Shown here piece by piece: positions 6,378 through 14,529 of a stretch of DNA of 41,590 nucleotides; position 1 is the stretch's first letter, and each line of letters opens with the position of its first letter. A model generated the notes under the pieces. It ran no database searches. It saw nothing but the letters and a program-made list of their open reading frames with translations, and was not told the origin of the DNA. This stretch comes from an uncultured Prevotellaceae bacterium (GTDB lineage: Bacteria > Bacteroidota > Bacteroidia > Bacteroidales > Muribaculaceae). Both the position numbers and the translations under genes were made by a program. The stretch is taken from the NCBI GenBank assembly GCA_937904375.1, contig CALDIG010000207.1, positions 1-41,590 of the forward strand. The letters are read 5' to 3'.

Positions 6378-7021
6378 TTGCCAATCAACAAGCATTCATT
6401 CTGCCATGAGCTATTCAAAGACAACGTTATAATCGGCCAAAGTGGGGTAAAAATGTGCATGTTTGGCCAATTATAAAGATGATATGAAGCAAAAAACTAC
6501 CGCCACTCTGCACACATAGGGTGGCGGTAAAATGTTTTTTATGCAATAATCAAGTCGCAGCCCAATTATAAATTATGCAATTACATATTAAAAAACTGCT
6601 GCGACCGAAGTTGCCTTATGAACTATACCTTCTATTATGTGGGTCATGGTTTGAAATCTTAAGTTATCGCCCCACAAAACAACAAAAATATCGACTTATG
6701 GGGCGATAAAATATATGTGGTTCATCCGATATTTGGAGTGATAGATAAGTAGCATTCGGCAAAGTGTTATCTCTCTGATAAATTTTGCAAGAAGTTTTTA
6801 GGTGTTTAAGTGCAGACTCACGACATCTGCTCGAGTGCGTTAGATGCTCGGGGGAGACGCTACACGCTTGAAATCAAATAAAAATTTTCTCAGCGACTAT
6901 GGAATTTTCAAAATAATTTTAATCAAATCACTGAATAGTTACGACATTATTCGCCAAATATAAATAAATGGGACGATGGCATCGTCTTATTGTGCATTAT
7001 GAATTGTGCATTATGCATTGA
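6378..7021. other. Non-coding gap between convergent genes, with several hairpins
   Basis: No gene is supported in these 644 bases. It contains a hairpin GGCCAAA/TTTGGCC (about 6434-6463), the bidirectional terminator at 6498-6540, and a perfect 11-bp inverted repeat TTATCGCCCCA (6664-6674) against TGGGGCGATAA (6699-6709). Just before the ABC gene stop there is a word repeat built from TGCATTATGAATTGTGCATT (about 6991-7019). I see no tRNA and no riboswitch. Confidence 0.6.
6498..6540. terminator. Bidirectional intrinsic terminator
   Basis: TACCGCCAC (6498-6506) and GTGGCGGTA (6521-6529) form a perfect 9-bp stem. On the plus strand AAATGTTTTTT follows; on the minus strand GTTTTTTG follows directly. 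It lies between the convergent lipoprotein and ABC exporter genes and can serve both. Confidence 0.75.
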
Positions 7022-8848
7022 TTAAAACGTCTGCATATCCACCAGGTGCTTGTAGGTGCCGCCAAGGGCTATAAGCTCGTCGTGACGGCCCTGTTCCACC
7101 ACTTTGCCCTCGTGCATTACCACGATGAGGTCGGCGTTCTTGATGGTCGAGAGGCGATGGGCAATCACCAGTGTGGTACGTCCGTGCATGAGTTTGTCGA
7201 GTGCCTCCTGCACCAGATGCTCGCTCTCGGTGTCGAGGGCGGAAGTCGCCTCGTCGAGGATGAGGATGGGCGGATTCTTGAGGATGGCGCGGGCAATGCT
7301 GATGCGCTGCCGCTGACCACCCGAGAGTTTGCAGCCCCGGTCGCCGATGTTGGTATCAAAGCCCTGCTCGGTAGCCATGATGAAGTCGTAGGCGTTGGCG
7401 ATGCGTGCCGCCTGCTCCACCTCCTCGCGTGTGGCATTCTCCACGCCAAAGGCTATGTTGTTGAAGAACGAGTCGTTGAAGAGAATCGCCTCCTGGTTCA
7501 CGTTGCCCATGAGTGCTCGCAGGTCGGCGACACGATAGTTGCGGATGTCAATGCCGTCGATGGTGATGCAGCCTTCGTTCACGTCGTAGAAGCGCGGCAG
7601 CAGGTCGGCGATGGTAGTCTTGCCCGAGCCGCTCTGCCCCACGAGTGCCACCGTCTTGCCGCAGGGAATGTCGATGCTCACGCCGTCAATCACCCATGCC
7701 TCCTCATATCGGAAACGCACATTCTGGTAACTGATTCCCTTACTGAACGAAGTGAGTTCCACCGGCTCGGCGGGGTCGGTGATGGGGTTCTCGGCATTCA
7801 TAATCTTGTCGATGCGCTGCATCGAGGCTAGTCCGCGCTGTATGTTGTAGCTCGCCTTGGAGAAATCTTTGGCAGGGTTGATGATGCTGTAGAAAATCAC
7901 CATATAATAGATAAACTTGGGAGCGGTGATTGCCGATGTGCCGCCCAGAATCAGCGTTCCGCCAAACCACAGCACTATGGCGATGGTGGCGGTTCCCAAG
8001 AACTCGCTCATGGGGTGCGCAAGCTCATAGCGGCGGCTCATGCGGCGAGATATGTTGCGGTATTTCTCGTTCTCGCCAGCAAAGCGGTTTTTTACCTTGT
8101 CCTCGGCGTTGAAAGCCTTGATGATGCGCAGTCCGCTTATGGTCTCCTCTATGTTGCTCATGATGGTGCCGAGCTGGTTCTGCTGCTCGAGCGACACGCG
8201 CTTGAGGTACTTGCCCACTCGTCCCATGATGAAACCAGCAATAGGCAGCAAGACGAACACAAACAGCGTCAACTGCCAGCTCACAAAGAGCATCATCGCC
8301 AAGCACACCACTATCATGATGGGGTTCTTGAACATCATGTCGAGAGACATCATCACCGAGTTCTCAACCTCGATCACATCGCCGCTCATGCGCGCCATCA
8401 CGTCGCCCTTGCGCTCGCTCGAGAAGAAACCAATGGGCAGCGACACCATCTTGTTATATATCATCGCGCGAAGGTCACGCACCACGCCTGTGCGCAGCGA
8501 AATCATGAAATAGGCTGCCATATAGGCTGCACCCGTCTTGAGACCCGTCATTACCACCAGCGCACCGGCGATGCACGCCAGCGCTGTACTCTTGCCATAA
8601 TTAGCGATGATGGTCTGCACATAATAGTAGAAGTTGTTGACCACCACTTTGTCGATGCTCGCGCTGCCCCATGGGGTGTAGTCGTAATGGGCGGTGTTTA
8701 GCCCGAACAGCATCTCCAGAATGGGGATAATCAGCGCAAACGAGAACAAAGTGAGCACGGCAGCGAGGATGTTGAAAATTACGTTCAGCACCAGTTGCTT
8801 CTTATAGGGCGGCACAAACCGCCTCAATATCTTGAAAAAACCTTTCAT
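7022..8848 (-). CDS. ABC exporter, fused permease and ATPase (MsbA-like)
   Basis: The product is 608 residues, the normal size of a half-transporter. Residues about 15-330 hold six membrane helices (ABC type I exporter domain). The ATPase half has Walker A GQSGSGKTT (about 402-410), a Q-loop (NQEAILF), the signature LSGGQRQR (about 507), Walker B ILILDEATSALD (about 528) and the H-loop in VIAHRLST. All catalytic residues are intact. It would work as a homodimer in the inner membrane; close relatives include the lipid A flippase MsbA and multidrug exporters, and the cargo here cannot be decided. A TATCTTTG promoter element lies at 8920-8927, and a word repeat of the CTCGTCAACTTGTT type lies directly before the ATG. 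Confidence 0.93.
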   Translation of the reverse strand: MKGFFKILRRFVPPYKKQLVLNVIFNILAAVLTLFSFALIIPILEMLFGLNTAHYDYTPWGSASIDKVVVNNFYYYVQTIIANYGKSTALACIAGALVVMTGLKTGAAYMAAYFMISLRTGVVRDLRAMIYNKMVSLPIGFFSSERKGDVMARMSGDVIEVENSVMMSLDMMFKNPIMIVVCLAMMLFVSWQLTLFVFVLLPIAGFIMGRVGKYLKRVSLEQQNQLGTIMSNIEETISGLRIIKAFNAEDKVKNRFAGENEKYRNISRRMSRRYELAHPMSEFLGTATIAIVLWFGGTLILGGTSAITAPKFIYYMVIFYSIINPAKDFSKASYNIQRGLASMQRIDKIMNAENPITDPAEPVELTSFSKGISYQNVRFRYEEAWVIDGVSIDIPCGKTVALVGQSGSGKTTIADLLPRFYDVNEGCITIDGIDIRNYRVADLRALMGNVNQEAILFNDSFFNNIAFGVENATREEVEQAARIANAYDFIMATEQGFDTNIGDRGCKLSGGQRQRISIARAILKNPPILILDEATSALDTESEHLVQEALDKLMHGRTTLVIAHRLSTIKNADLIVVMHEGKVVEQGRHDELIALGGTYKHLVDMQTF

Positions 8849-8856
8849 TGTTCTTT

Positions 8857-8891
8857 AGTAAACAAGTTGACGAGTTAACAAGTTAACAAGG
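8857..8891 (-). repeat. Start-codon-proximal word repeat, copy 1
   Basis: On the minus strand this reads as repeats of AACTTGTT and CTCGTCAACTTGTTTAC and ends nine bases before the ABC exporter ATG. The same words occur before three other start codons (11357, 12373, 28979). Confidence 0.7.
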
Positions 8892-8919
8892 TCATCAACT
8901 CTTGAGTTACTTTACGATG

Positions 8920-8927
8920 CAAAGATA
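8920..8927 (-). promoter_or_regulatory. -7 promoter element of the ABC exporter gene
   Basis: The minus strand reads TATCTTTGC, a perfect TAnnTTTG, about 72 bases upstream of the ATG. No clear -33 element was seen. Confidence 0.5.
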
Positions 8928-9026
8928 CAATTTTTTTCTTTATTATGATAAGTTACTCACTATTTTGCATCTTTCAACTAATGGATTACCTTAATATATT
9001 GCTTACTGGTGTGCATCCTTAGTATT

Positions 9027-9136
9027 TCAAGTTTCGCGATTTTTTAACTTGCTAAAAGTTTAATGTTTATATAATAATCAGTATTAAATATAGAAAATTT
9101 TGAAAGAATCTTCTTCTCTAAACTATAACCTCTAAA
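9027..9136 (+). repeat. Dispersed repeat, degenerate copy C
   Basis: This lies in the same orientation as copy B (34324-34446) and keeps recognisable segments (CAAGTTTCGC, AAAGTTTAATGTTTA, TAATCAGT, GAAAATTTTGAAA, TTCTTCTCTAAAC), but has many substitutions and a deletion in the TTTAGAG part. It appears to be an old member of the same family. Confidence 0.6.
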
Positions 9137-9169
9137 CTTCAAGTTTATAATTATAATCTTGAATTATTA

Positions 9170-9560
9170 TTTCCAAACTATCAACACCCCCTTGTTAATA
9201 ACTATGTTTATATAGTGGGGAAAACTTTATGAAAAAAAGTGGACAAAAAATTTGGATTTTGCTAACTCGATTGGCTTATACGTCAGTTTTTATTTTCCAA
9301 ATTTTTTGTCCACATTCTATATTTTCAGTTTTACACAATTTTTAGAAGGCTTTTGTTGATTATTATTCAATAATTTTATTAACTTTGCACGTTGTTAACA
9401 GCTTGTTTATAACAATCACAATTAATTATTAATCAGTTTTTAAAGTTGTAAATAACCTATTAATAACTAATAATGAAACTATAATAACTCAAAAGTCAAG
9501 TATTTTTGAAAAAAGTTTTCCACTATATCAACAGGCTATTATCATCATATCTTTTTTTAT
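9170..9560. other. Candidate replication origin (AT-rich, DnaA-box-like, divergent genes)
   Basis: This AT-rich non-coding stretch has TTGTCCACA at 9306-9314 (one mismatch to the DnaA box TTATCCACA), weaker matches TTTTCCACT at 9516-9524 and TTGTCCACT on the minus strand at 9237-9245, and many TTAATAAC/GTTATTAA and TTGTTAACA words. An 18-bp perfect inverted repeat GTGGACAAAAAATTTGGA spans 9239-9256 and 9296-9313. A second inverted pair, AGTGGGGAAAACTTT near 9214-9228 against AAAGTTTTCCACT near 9512-9524, has one extra G. Genes to the left are nearly all on the minus strand, those to the right nearly all on the plus strand. dnaA is not in the window, and GC skew was not computed. Confidence 0.4.
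9356..9387 (+). promoter_or_regulatory. Bacteroidetes promoter of nadA
   Basis: TTG at 9356-9358, a 21-bp spacer and TAACTTTG at 9380-9387 fit the -33/-7 pattern. Transcription from about 9393 would give a 5' leader of roughly 200 bases for nadA, AT-rich and without an obvious riboswitch. Confidence 0.6.
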
Positions 9561-9592
9561 ATAAAAATTAAAATTTAAATAAATAATAAATT

Positions 9593-10582
9593 ATGAATGT
9601 TGACAAAGGTTATGTTGAGGCTCGTATTCCTAAAGGAATAGATCTCAAAGAAGAGATATTGAGACTCAAGAAGGAGAAAAACGCCGTGATAATGGCGCAT
9701 TTCTATCAGCGTGATGAGATTCAGGATCTCGCCGACTACATTGGCGACAGCTTGGCATTGGCTCAACTGGCGCAGGATGTGGAGGCGCCAGTGATTGTGC
9801 TGTGTGGCGTGCATTTCATGGGCGAGACAGCCAAAATTCTGAGTCCTGAGAAGACGGTCATAGTGCCTGACCTCAACGCTGGCTGCTCGTTGAGCGACAG
9901 CTGCCCTGCCGACGAATTTGAGGCGTTCATCAAGGATCATCCTGGTCACACTGTTATTAGCTACGCTAATACCAGTGCTGCGGTGAAGGCTCTCACCGAT
10001 GTGATAGTGACAAGCGGCAACGCCAAGCAGATTGTTGACAGCTTCCCTGAAGACGAGAAACTAATTTTTGGTCCTGACCGAAACTTGGGCAACTACATCA
10101 ACAGCATAACTGGCCGAAACATGGTGGTGTGGGACGGCTACTGCGAGGTACATGAGAAATTCTCCATTGAGAAGATTATCGAACTCAAAAAACAGCATCC
10201 CGACGCTCAGGTGCTGGTGCATCCCGAGTGTCCGAAACCCATCAGGCTGATTGCCGACAAGATTGGCTCAACCAAAGCCTTGCTTGACTACTCTGTCGCC
10301 AGTGAGTGCAAAAAGTTCATTGTTGCCACCGAGAGCGGCATCATCTATGAGATGAAGAAGCACTGTCCCGACAAGGAATTCATTCCAGCTCCTCCCGACG
10401 ATGCTGGCTGCGCATGCAACGAGTGCGCCTACATGAAGCTCATAACTCTCGAGAAGCTTTACCTTTCTCTCAAATATCTCGCTCCAACCATCGAGGTAGA
10501 TGAGGAAACTCGAGTAAAAGCCGTGCGCCCCATCGAGCGCATGCTGGAGATTTCCAACCGCTTGGGACTGATAAAGAAATAA
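9593..10582 (+). CDS. nadA: Quinolinate synthase
   Basis: The 329-residue protein has the NadA hallmarks: AHFYQRDEIQDLADYIGDSL near the start, VLCGVHFMGETAKIL (about 80-94), PDLNAGCSLSDSCPADEF, VISYANTSAAVKA, FGPDRNLGNYI, VWDGYCEVHEKF, VHPECPKPI (about 203) and the C-terminal CACNECAYMKL. The three cysteines expected to hold the oxygen-sensitive 4Fe-4S cluster are in LCGVHF, PEC and NEC. The enzyme condenses iminoaspartate with dihydroxyacetone phosphate to quinolinate, in de novo NAD synthesis. nadB and nadC are not nearby. It is the first plus-strand gene after the candidate origin, with a TAACTTTG promoter about 200 bases upstream. Confidence 0.97.
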   Translation: MNVDKGYVEARIPKGIDLKEEILRLKKEKNAVIMAHFYQRDEIQDLADYIGDSLALAQLAQDVEAPVIVLCGVHFMGETAKILSPEKTVIVPDLNAGCSLSDSCPADEFEAFIKDHPGHTVISYANTSAAVKALTDVIVTSGNAKQIVDSFPEDEKLIFGPDRNLGNYINSITGRNMVVWDGYCEVHEKFSIEKIIELKKQHPDAQVLVHPECPKPIRLIADKIGSTKALLDYSVASECKKFIVATESGIIYEMKKHCPDKEFIPAPPDDAGCACNECAYMKLITLEKLYLSLKYLAPTIEVDEETRVKAVRPIERMLEISNRLGLIKK

Positions 10583-10592
10583 TAAGTTAAGT

Positions 10593-10615
10593 ATATTGCG
10601 ATGCCATCGCAATAT
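10593..10615 (+). promoter_or_regulatory. Perfect hairpin between nadA and the peroxidase gene
   Basis: ATATTGCGAT and ATCGCAATAT form a 10-bp perfect stem around GCC, 10 bases after the nadA stop and 19 before the peroxidase ATG. There is no T-run, so it may act as an RNA-processing or stability hairpin in a nadA-peroxidase transcript rather than as a terminator. Confidence 0.45.
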
Positions 10616-10634
10616 AAAATAAATATTTACTATC

Positions 10635-11243
10635 ATGAAAAAGACACTTTTATTATTAACCATACTATTAAACATTACAACCATTATGGCACAGACTAAT
10701 GTACTGGATTTTACAGTGAAAGACCGCAAGGGCAATGACGTTGCTCTGGGTGAATACAAGGGCAAAGTGTTGCTCATAGTTAATACCGCCACCAAGTGTG
10801 GTTTCACACCGCAATATGAGGAACTGGAGGCACTTTACAAGGCTTATAAGGACAAAGGTCTTGAGATTTTAGATTTCCCCTGCAACCAGTTTGGCAATCA
10901 GGCTCCTGGCAGTGAGGAGGAAATTCATGAGTTTTGCACCCTCAATTTTGGCACCGAATTTCCTCAATTCAAGAAAATAGAGGTAAATGGTGAGAACGAG
11001 CATCCGCTGTTCACTTTCCTTAAGAAAGAGAAAGGTTTTGAAGGCTTCAATCTTGAGCATCCTATAGGCAAAATTCTCGACGATATGATGAAAAAGGCCG
11101 ACCCCGACTATGCCAGCAAGCCTGATATTAAGTGGAATTTCACCAAATTCCTTGTTGATAAGGAAGGCAACGTGGTGGCACGCTACGAACCCACTCACGA
11201 CATTAAACTCATTGAGGAAGATATAATTCAAATTTTGAAGTAA
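10635..11243 (+). CDS. Exported glutathione peroxidase-family thiol peroxidase
   Basis: The first 20 residues (MKKTLLLLTILLNITTIMAQ) form a signal peptide, so the enzyme is probably periplasmic. The mature 182 residues match the glutathione peroxidase family: NTATKCGFTPQYEEL with the peroxidatic cysteine (in place of selenocysteine), FPCNQFGNQAPGS, EFCTLNFGTEF and KWNFTKFLVD, which supply the Gln, Trp and Asn of the active site. The second cysteine in FPCNQFG is the likely resolving residue in thioredoxin-dependent members. It reduces peroxides, using thioredoxin-like donors rather than glutathione by inference. It follows nadA after 52 bases with a hairpin between; a shared transcript is possible. 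Confidence 0.92.
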   Translation: MKKTLLLLTILLNITTIMAQTNVLDFTVKDRKGNDVALGEYKGKVLLIVNTATKCGFTPQYEELEALYKAYKDKGLEILDFPCNQFGNQAPGSEEEIHEFCTLNFGTEFPQFKKIEVNGENEHPLFTFLKKEKGFEGFNLEHPIGKILDDMMKKADPDYASKPDIKWNFTKFLVDKEGNVVARYEPTHDIKLIEEDIIQILK

Positions 11244-11302
11244 TTTTCAGAATTTGAAGTTTAGAGTTTTGTGGTAAGAGTTTGTGAAATAAAAAGTAAC
11301 AG

Positions 11303-11350
11303 GCTCTACCATTGCCTCGTTAGCTTGTTTACTCGTCAGCTTGTTAGCTA
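11303..11350 (+). repeat. Start-codon-proximal word repeat, copy 2
   Basis: CTCTACCATTGCCTCGTTAG continues into CTTGTTTACTCGTCAGCTTG and then TTAGCTA, ending six bases before the PhzF-family ATG at 11357. The CTCTACCATTGCCT word is shared with the copy before 28979. Confidence 0.75.
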
Positions 11351-11356
11351 AAAAAA

Positions 11357-12202
11357 ATGAAATACTTTATAGTTGATGCTTTTACCACTCAGCCATTTGG
11401 TGGCAATCCTGCTGGCGTGGTGTTGATAGATAGTGATTTTCCGAGTGAGAAATTTATGCAGCAGGTGGCTGCTGAGTTCCGCTATTCGGAGACGGCATTT
11501 GTGCGGCGTGATGGTAATACCGAGTTCACCGTGCGCTATTTCACGCCACGCGGAGAGGTGGACTTATGTGGTCATGCCACGATAGCAACCTTTAGCACAT
11601 TGTATAAATTAGGAATAATCGCCGACGGCACTTTGTGCGTCAATCACACCCTTGCTGGTAATTTGCAGGTGAAAGTAGGGAATATGATAATGATGCAGAT
11701 GGCCGAACCTCAAATCATTGACACAGTTGTTGATGTGAAGCGGCTGCACAGTATTATGGGAGTGAAGAACTCGCTTAAAGCTCTGCCTGTGCAAGTTGTG
11801 AGTACTGGTCTTCCCGACATTATTATGCCTGTTGATAATGTTGATGAGTTGAATGCTCTAAAACCTGACATGACCGCTCTTGCGCAACTCAGCGAAGAAA
11901 TTGAAGTGACGGGTGTTCATGCTTTTGCGCTTAGCGATGACGGCTATACGGCGCATGTGCGCAACTTTGCTCCTCTTTACGGCATTCCTGAAGAGAGCGC
12001 CACAGGCACAGCTAATGGTGCATTGGCTCATTATCTGCGTCACAATGGCGTTATTAAAAGTCCTGCGAATTGCCGTTTCCTGCAAGGTGAGGCAATGGGG
12101 CGGCCTTCGGTGATAGCAATATCGCTGCTCGAGGACGGCGCAGTATGGGTAGGCGGTGACGCCACAATTATCGCTATAGGAGAAATAATTATTGAGAGCT
12201 AA
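11357..12202 (+). CDS. PhzF-family isomerase-like protein
   Basis: The 281-residue product has the two-lobed PhzF fold signature: an N-terminal VDAFTTQPFGGNPAGVV, the catalytic-glutamate motif RYSETAF (about residues 42-48), YFTPRGEVDLCGHATIA (about 61-77) and in the second half YGIPEESATGTANGALAHY. PhzF enzymes shift a double bond by acid-base catalysis; the founding member acts in phenazine synthesis, but most bacterial relatives, including this stand-alone copy, have unknown substrates. No phenazine genes are nearby. The gene is cytoplasmic, with no signal peptide. The start is clear and is preceded by a word repeat that probably forms its 5' untranslated region. Confidence 0.9.
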   Translation: MKYFIVDAFTTQPFGGNPAGVVLIDSDFPSEKFMQQVAAEFRYSETAFVRRDGNTEFTVRYFTPRGEVDLCGHATIATFSTLYKLGIIADGTLCVNHTLAGNLQVKVGNMIMMQMAEPQIIDTVVDVKRLHSIMGVKNSLKALPVQVVSTGLPDIIMPVDNVDELNALKPDMTALAQLSEEIEVTGVHAFALSDDGYTAHVRNFAPLYGIPEESATGTANGALAHYLRHNGVIKSPANCRFLQGEAMGRPSVIAISLLEDGAVWVGGDATIIAIGEIIIES

Positions 12203-12331
12203 CGAGTGCAATGCAATGCGCTGCGCGATTAGGGATTAGTTGCGCTATGCGCGATTAGAGATTAGAAAGTGCGTTGCCATTAATAACTTCACTGTCTTTG
12301 ATAAACGATAAACGATAAACGAACAACATTT

Positions 12332-12368
12332 GTCTAGTAAGCTTGTTTACTCGTCAGCTAGTCAGCTA
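12332..12368 (+). repeat. Start-codon-proximal word repeat, copy 3
   Basis: GTCTAGTAAGCTTGTTTACT followed by CGTCAGCTAGTCAGCTAAA ends four bases before the ATG at 12373. Just upstream (12298-12321) lies another word repeat, three units of GATAAAC, and at 12219-12266 a third built from GCGCGATTAG and GATTAGAGATTAG. Confidence 0.7.
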
Positions 12369-12372
12369 AATC

Positions 12373-13302
12373 ATGCAATATCTCGGTGAAATAATATCAA
12401 TTGGTGTGGCGTTCTCGTGGACTGTTACTGCTTTGTTGAGCGAGATGGGCAGCAAACGCATGGGAAACGTCACGCTCAACTTCACCCGCATGGCTATCGC
12501 CTTGATTTTTTCTGCTATACTATTTTGGATAGTTACTGGCACTCCGCTGCCGGCAAAAGCCAGCACCGAAGCCTACCTATGGATGATGCTCTCGGGACTC
12601 GTGGGATATGTGATAGGCGACTTTTGTCTTTTTCAATGCTATATTATCATTGGCTCGAAATTTGGACAGCTGTTCATGACTTTGGCACCCATAACCGCCG
12701 CAATTATGGCGTGGATTACTCTTGGTCAGCAACTGCGAGCTACTGCAATTATTGCCATGTCTGTGACACTCACTGGCATCGCAATAACAGTGTTGGGACG
12801 TGGCGGCGATAATCACAGAATCTCGTTGAAACTGCCACTAAATGGCGTTTTGTTTGCCATAGGAGCCGCTGTTTGCCAGGGAGTGGGGCTTGTGCTTAGC
12901 AAGATAGGAATGAACCATTATGAGGCTTCTATGACCACGCCTTGCCAACCATGGATTTTGCCGTTCTATGCCAACGTGTTCCGCTGCATAGCTGGTATAA
13001 TAGGTTTCGCTTTATTGCTAAAGTTCCATGAAGGTTTCGGATCATTGCGCAAGAACATTACCGACCGCACCAGCATGACAGTGGCGACACTGACCACCAT
13101 CTTCGGACCCTTTATAGGTGTAGGATGCTCGCTGCTTGCCGTGCAATACACCAGTGCCGGCATCGCCAGCACCCTCATGGCGCTAACTCCCATCATCATT
13201 ATTCTCCCCGCTTGGTGGCTATTCAAGCAACCCATCACCCTTAAATCAGTAATAGGCGCATGTATCTCAGTAGCAGGAGTCTCATTATTCTTCCTGCTGT
13301 GA
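12373..13302 (+). CDS. EamA/DMT-family permease
   Basis: The 309-residue protein has about ten hydrophobic segments arranged as two repeated halves of five helices, the drug/metabolite transporter (EamA) layout. The first half ends with a conserved glycine/proline-rich helix near LTGIAITVLG and the second half ends with VIGACISVAGVSLFFLL. Members move small metabolites or export amino acids across the inner membrane; the substrate is not readable. The gene stands 170 bases after the PhzF-family gene with only repeats between, so they may be co-transcribed. The ATG at 12373 directly precedes the first helix and is preceded by the start-proximal word repeat. Confidence 0.9.
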   Translation: MQYLGEIISIGVAFSWTVTALLSEMGSKRMGNVTLNFTRMAIALIFSAILFWIVTGTPLPAKASTEAYLWMMLSGLVGYVIGDFCLFQCYIIIGSKFGQLFMTLAPITAAIMAWITLGQQLRATAIIAMSVTLTGIAITVLGRGGDNHRISLKLPLNGVLFAIGAAVCQGVGLVLSKIGMNHYEASMTTPCQPWILPFYANVFRCIAGIIGFALLLKFHEGFGSLRKNITDRTSMTVATLTTIFGPFIGVGCSLLAVQYTSAGIASTLMALTPIIIILPAWWLFKQPITLKSVIGACISVAGVSLFFLL

Positions 13303-13411
13303 TAATATATCCCATTTTTCAAAATATTAGACTTTATTCGTCCACAAAATGGTGTTTTCGTTGTTTTCGTGGGTAAATAAAAGCTGAAATCAATGGGTTA
13401 GCGCAGAAAAA

Positions 13412-14251
13412 CTATTCTGCGCCTAAAAGGATGTTGTAGATGGCGGTGATGTCGCTGGAGGTTATAGTACCGTCGTGGTTCACGTCGCCCGCAATGCTGC
13501 GGCGGTGGGCAAACAGCCAGTCTAGACGTTCGCCGGTGAATGCCGTGTCGCAGGTGCCAAAGTGGTCTTTGCCTTCCAGCAGGTCAAATAGCGCCTTTCC
13601 GCCAAGTGCCACCATCTGATTGACGAAATTCTCTATCCTTGTGGCGTTCATTATCCTGTCGGCACTGCCGGCGATGGCATAGACAGGAGTGTTTTTGCAA
13701 TTCTCGGCGGTGACCATAACGGGGTTGGCGGCGGCGATGCCGGCGGCGGCAAACATTGACTGATAGTCGTTTATCATACGCCAAGAACCGCTGCCTCCAG
13801 CCGAATAGCCAGTGATGTAGATGCGTGTGACATCCACGTTGGAGTGACTGGCGATAAAGTCCTGGAGCCAGTGCTCAAGAACCATTGTCATGGTGACGTC
13901 GTAGGTGCTGGCGTTCTCGTTCCACACACGGTCGGCACCGCACTGAGGCAGCAGGAAAATGGACTTCATGCCATGCGCATTCAAATAATTCTCCACGCTA
14001 TCGACCGCCGAGGCGGCAAGTTGCGCCTCGTTGTCGTCGCCACGCGCCGAGCCGCCATGCAGCTGAATCACCAGTATCGACTTGCCGTCTTTATTCTGAT
14101 GCAAATCCAGTTGACGGTAAGGCAGAGTGATGCCGCCATACTCATAATAACCAGCCGAGTAATAGTCAACCTTGTCGGTCTGAGCCATTACATCAACAGC
14201 AGTCAGCAAAAACACGATAAAATATAGTAAGACGTTGAAAATCTTTGTCAT
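13412..14251 (-). CDS. Secreted alpha/beta-hydrolase esterase with dockerin-like tail
   Basis: The ATG at 14251 gives 279 residues with a signal peptide ending VDVMAQ; a longer reading from 14335 adds an improbable first hydrophobic stretch. The catalytic region shows VIQLHGGSARG (oxyanion loop), the nucleophile elbow TGYSAGGSGSW (about residue 150), an acid in AGSADRIMN and the histidine in GKDHFGTCD, so the triad looks complete. This resembles PHB-depolymerase/feruloyl-esterase-like secreted hydrolases. The last about 25 residues, GDVNHDGTITSSDITAIYNI, form one dockerin-type calcium loop (DxNxDGxIxxxD); single loops like this are common at the ends of Bacteroidales secreted enzymes and do not by themselves imply a cellulosome. 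A polysaccharide or ester substrate outside the cell is inferred. Confidence 0.85.
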   Translation of the reverse strand: MTKIFNVLLYFIVFLLTAVDVMAQTDKVDYYSAGYYEYGGITLPYRQLDLHQNKDGKSILVIQLHGGSARGDDNEAQLAASAVDSVENYLNAHGMKSIFLLPQCGADRVWNENASTYDVTMTMVLEHWLQDFIASHSNVDVTRIYITGYSAGGSGSWRMINDYQSMFAAAGIAAANPVMVTAENCKNTPVYAIAGSADRIMNATRIENFVNQMVALGGKALFDLLEGKDHFGTCDTAFTGERLDWLFAHRRSIAGDVNHDGTITSSDITAIYNILLGAE

Positions 14252-14394
14252 AATTAATTCATATTTTGTGACAAAGATTAATAAAACACAAATAATTAAC
14301 GATATAAGTGATGCAGATTTATTGCTAAGGAGCAAAAAAGCGTCAAAACGAGAATTTTATTTACCAAACTGTCACCCATATCACTTTTATTTTG

Positions 14395-14402
14395 TATTTT
14401 TG
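14395..14402 (+). promoter_or_regulatory. -7 promoter element of hsdM
   Basis: TATTTTTG followed by C fits TAnnTTTG, about 128 bases upstream of the chosen hsdM ATG at 14530. The rest of the 278-bp gap between the divergent esterase and hsdM is AT-rich without further features. Confidence 0.5.
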
Positions 14403-14529
14403 CAATCAAAAGTATTATCTTCAGTAAACGACCACTACTATTGTTTTTTATATAATTTCTTGTAGTGAACAATCTGTGGTCTGCTTTCTGGCACTACATC
14501 GGAGTTTTTTCTTAAAGAAATTAATTTTA

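Noticed and set aside
6820..6880. tRNA-like segment (GACTCACGACATCTGCTCGA and following bases)
   Set aside because: No acceptor stem, T-loop or anticodon arm could be formed.
8015..8701. A 228-codon frame antisense to the ABC exporter, and similar antisense frames over the sulfatase-fold and hsdR genes
   Set aside because: Composition is His/Arg/Ala-biased, typical of shadow frames, and the sense genes have complete motifs.
11357..12202. Phenazine biosynthesis locus
   Set aside because: Only the PhzF-family member is present; most family members are unrelated to phenazines.
13412..14251. Cellulosome component because of the dockerin-like tail
   Set aside because: There is only one calcium loop and no cohesin gene in the window; single loops are common on secreted Bacteroidales proteins.
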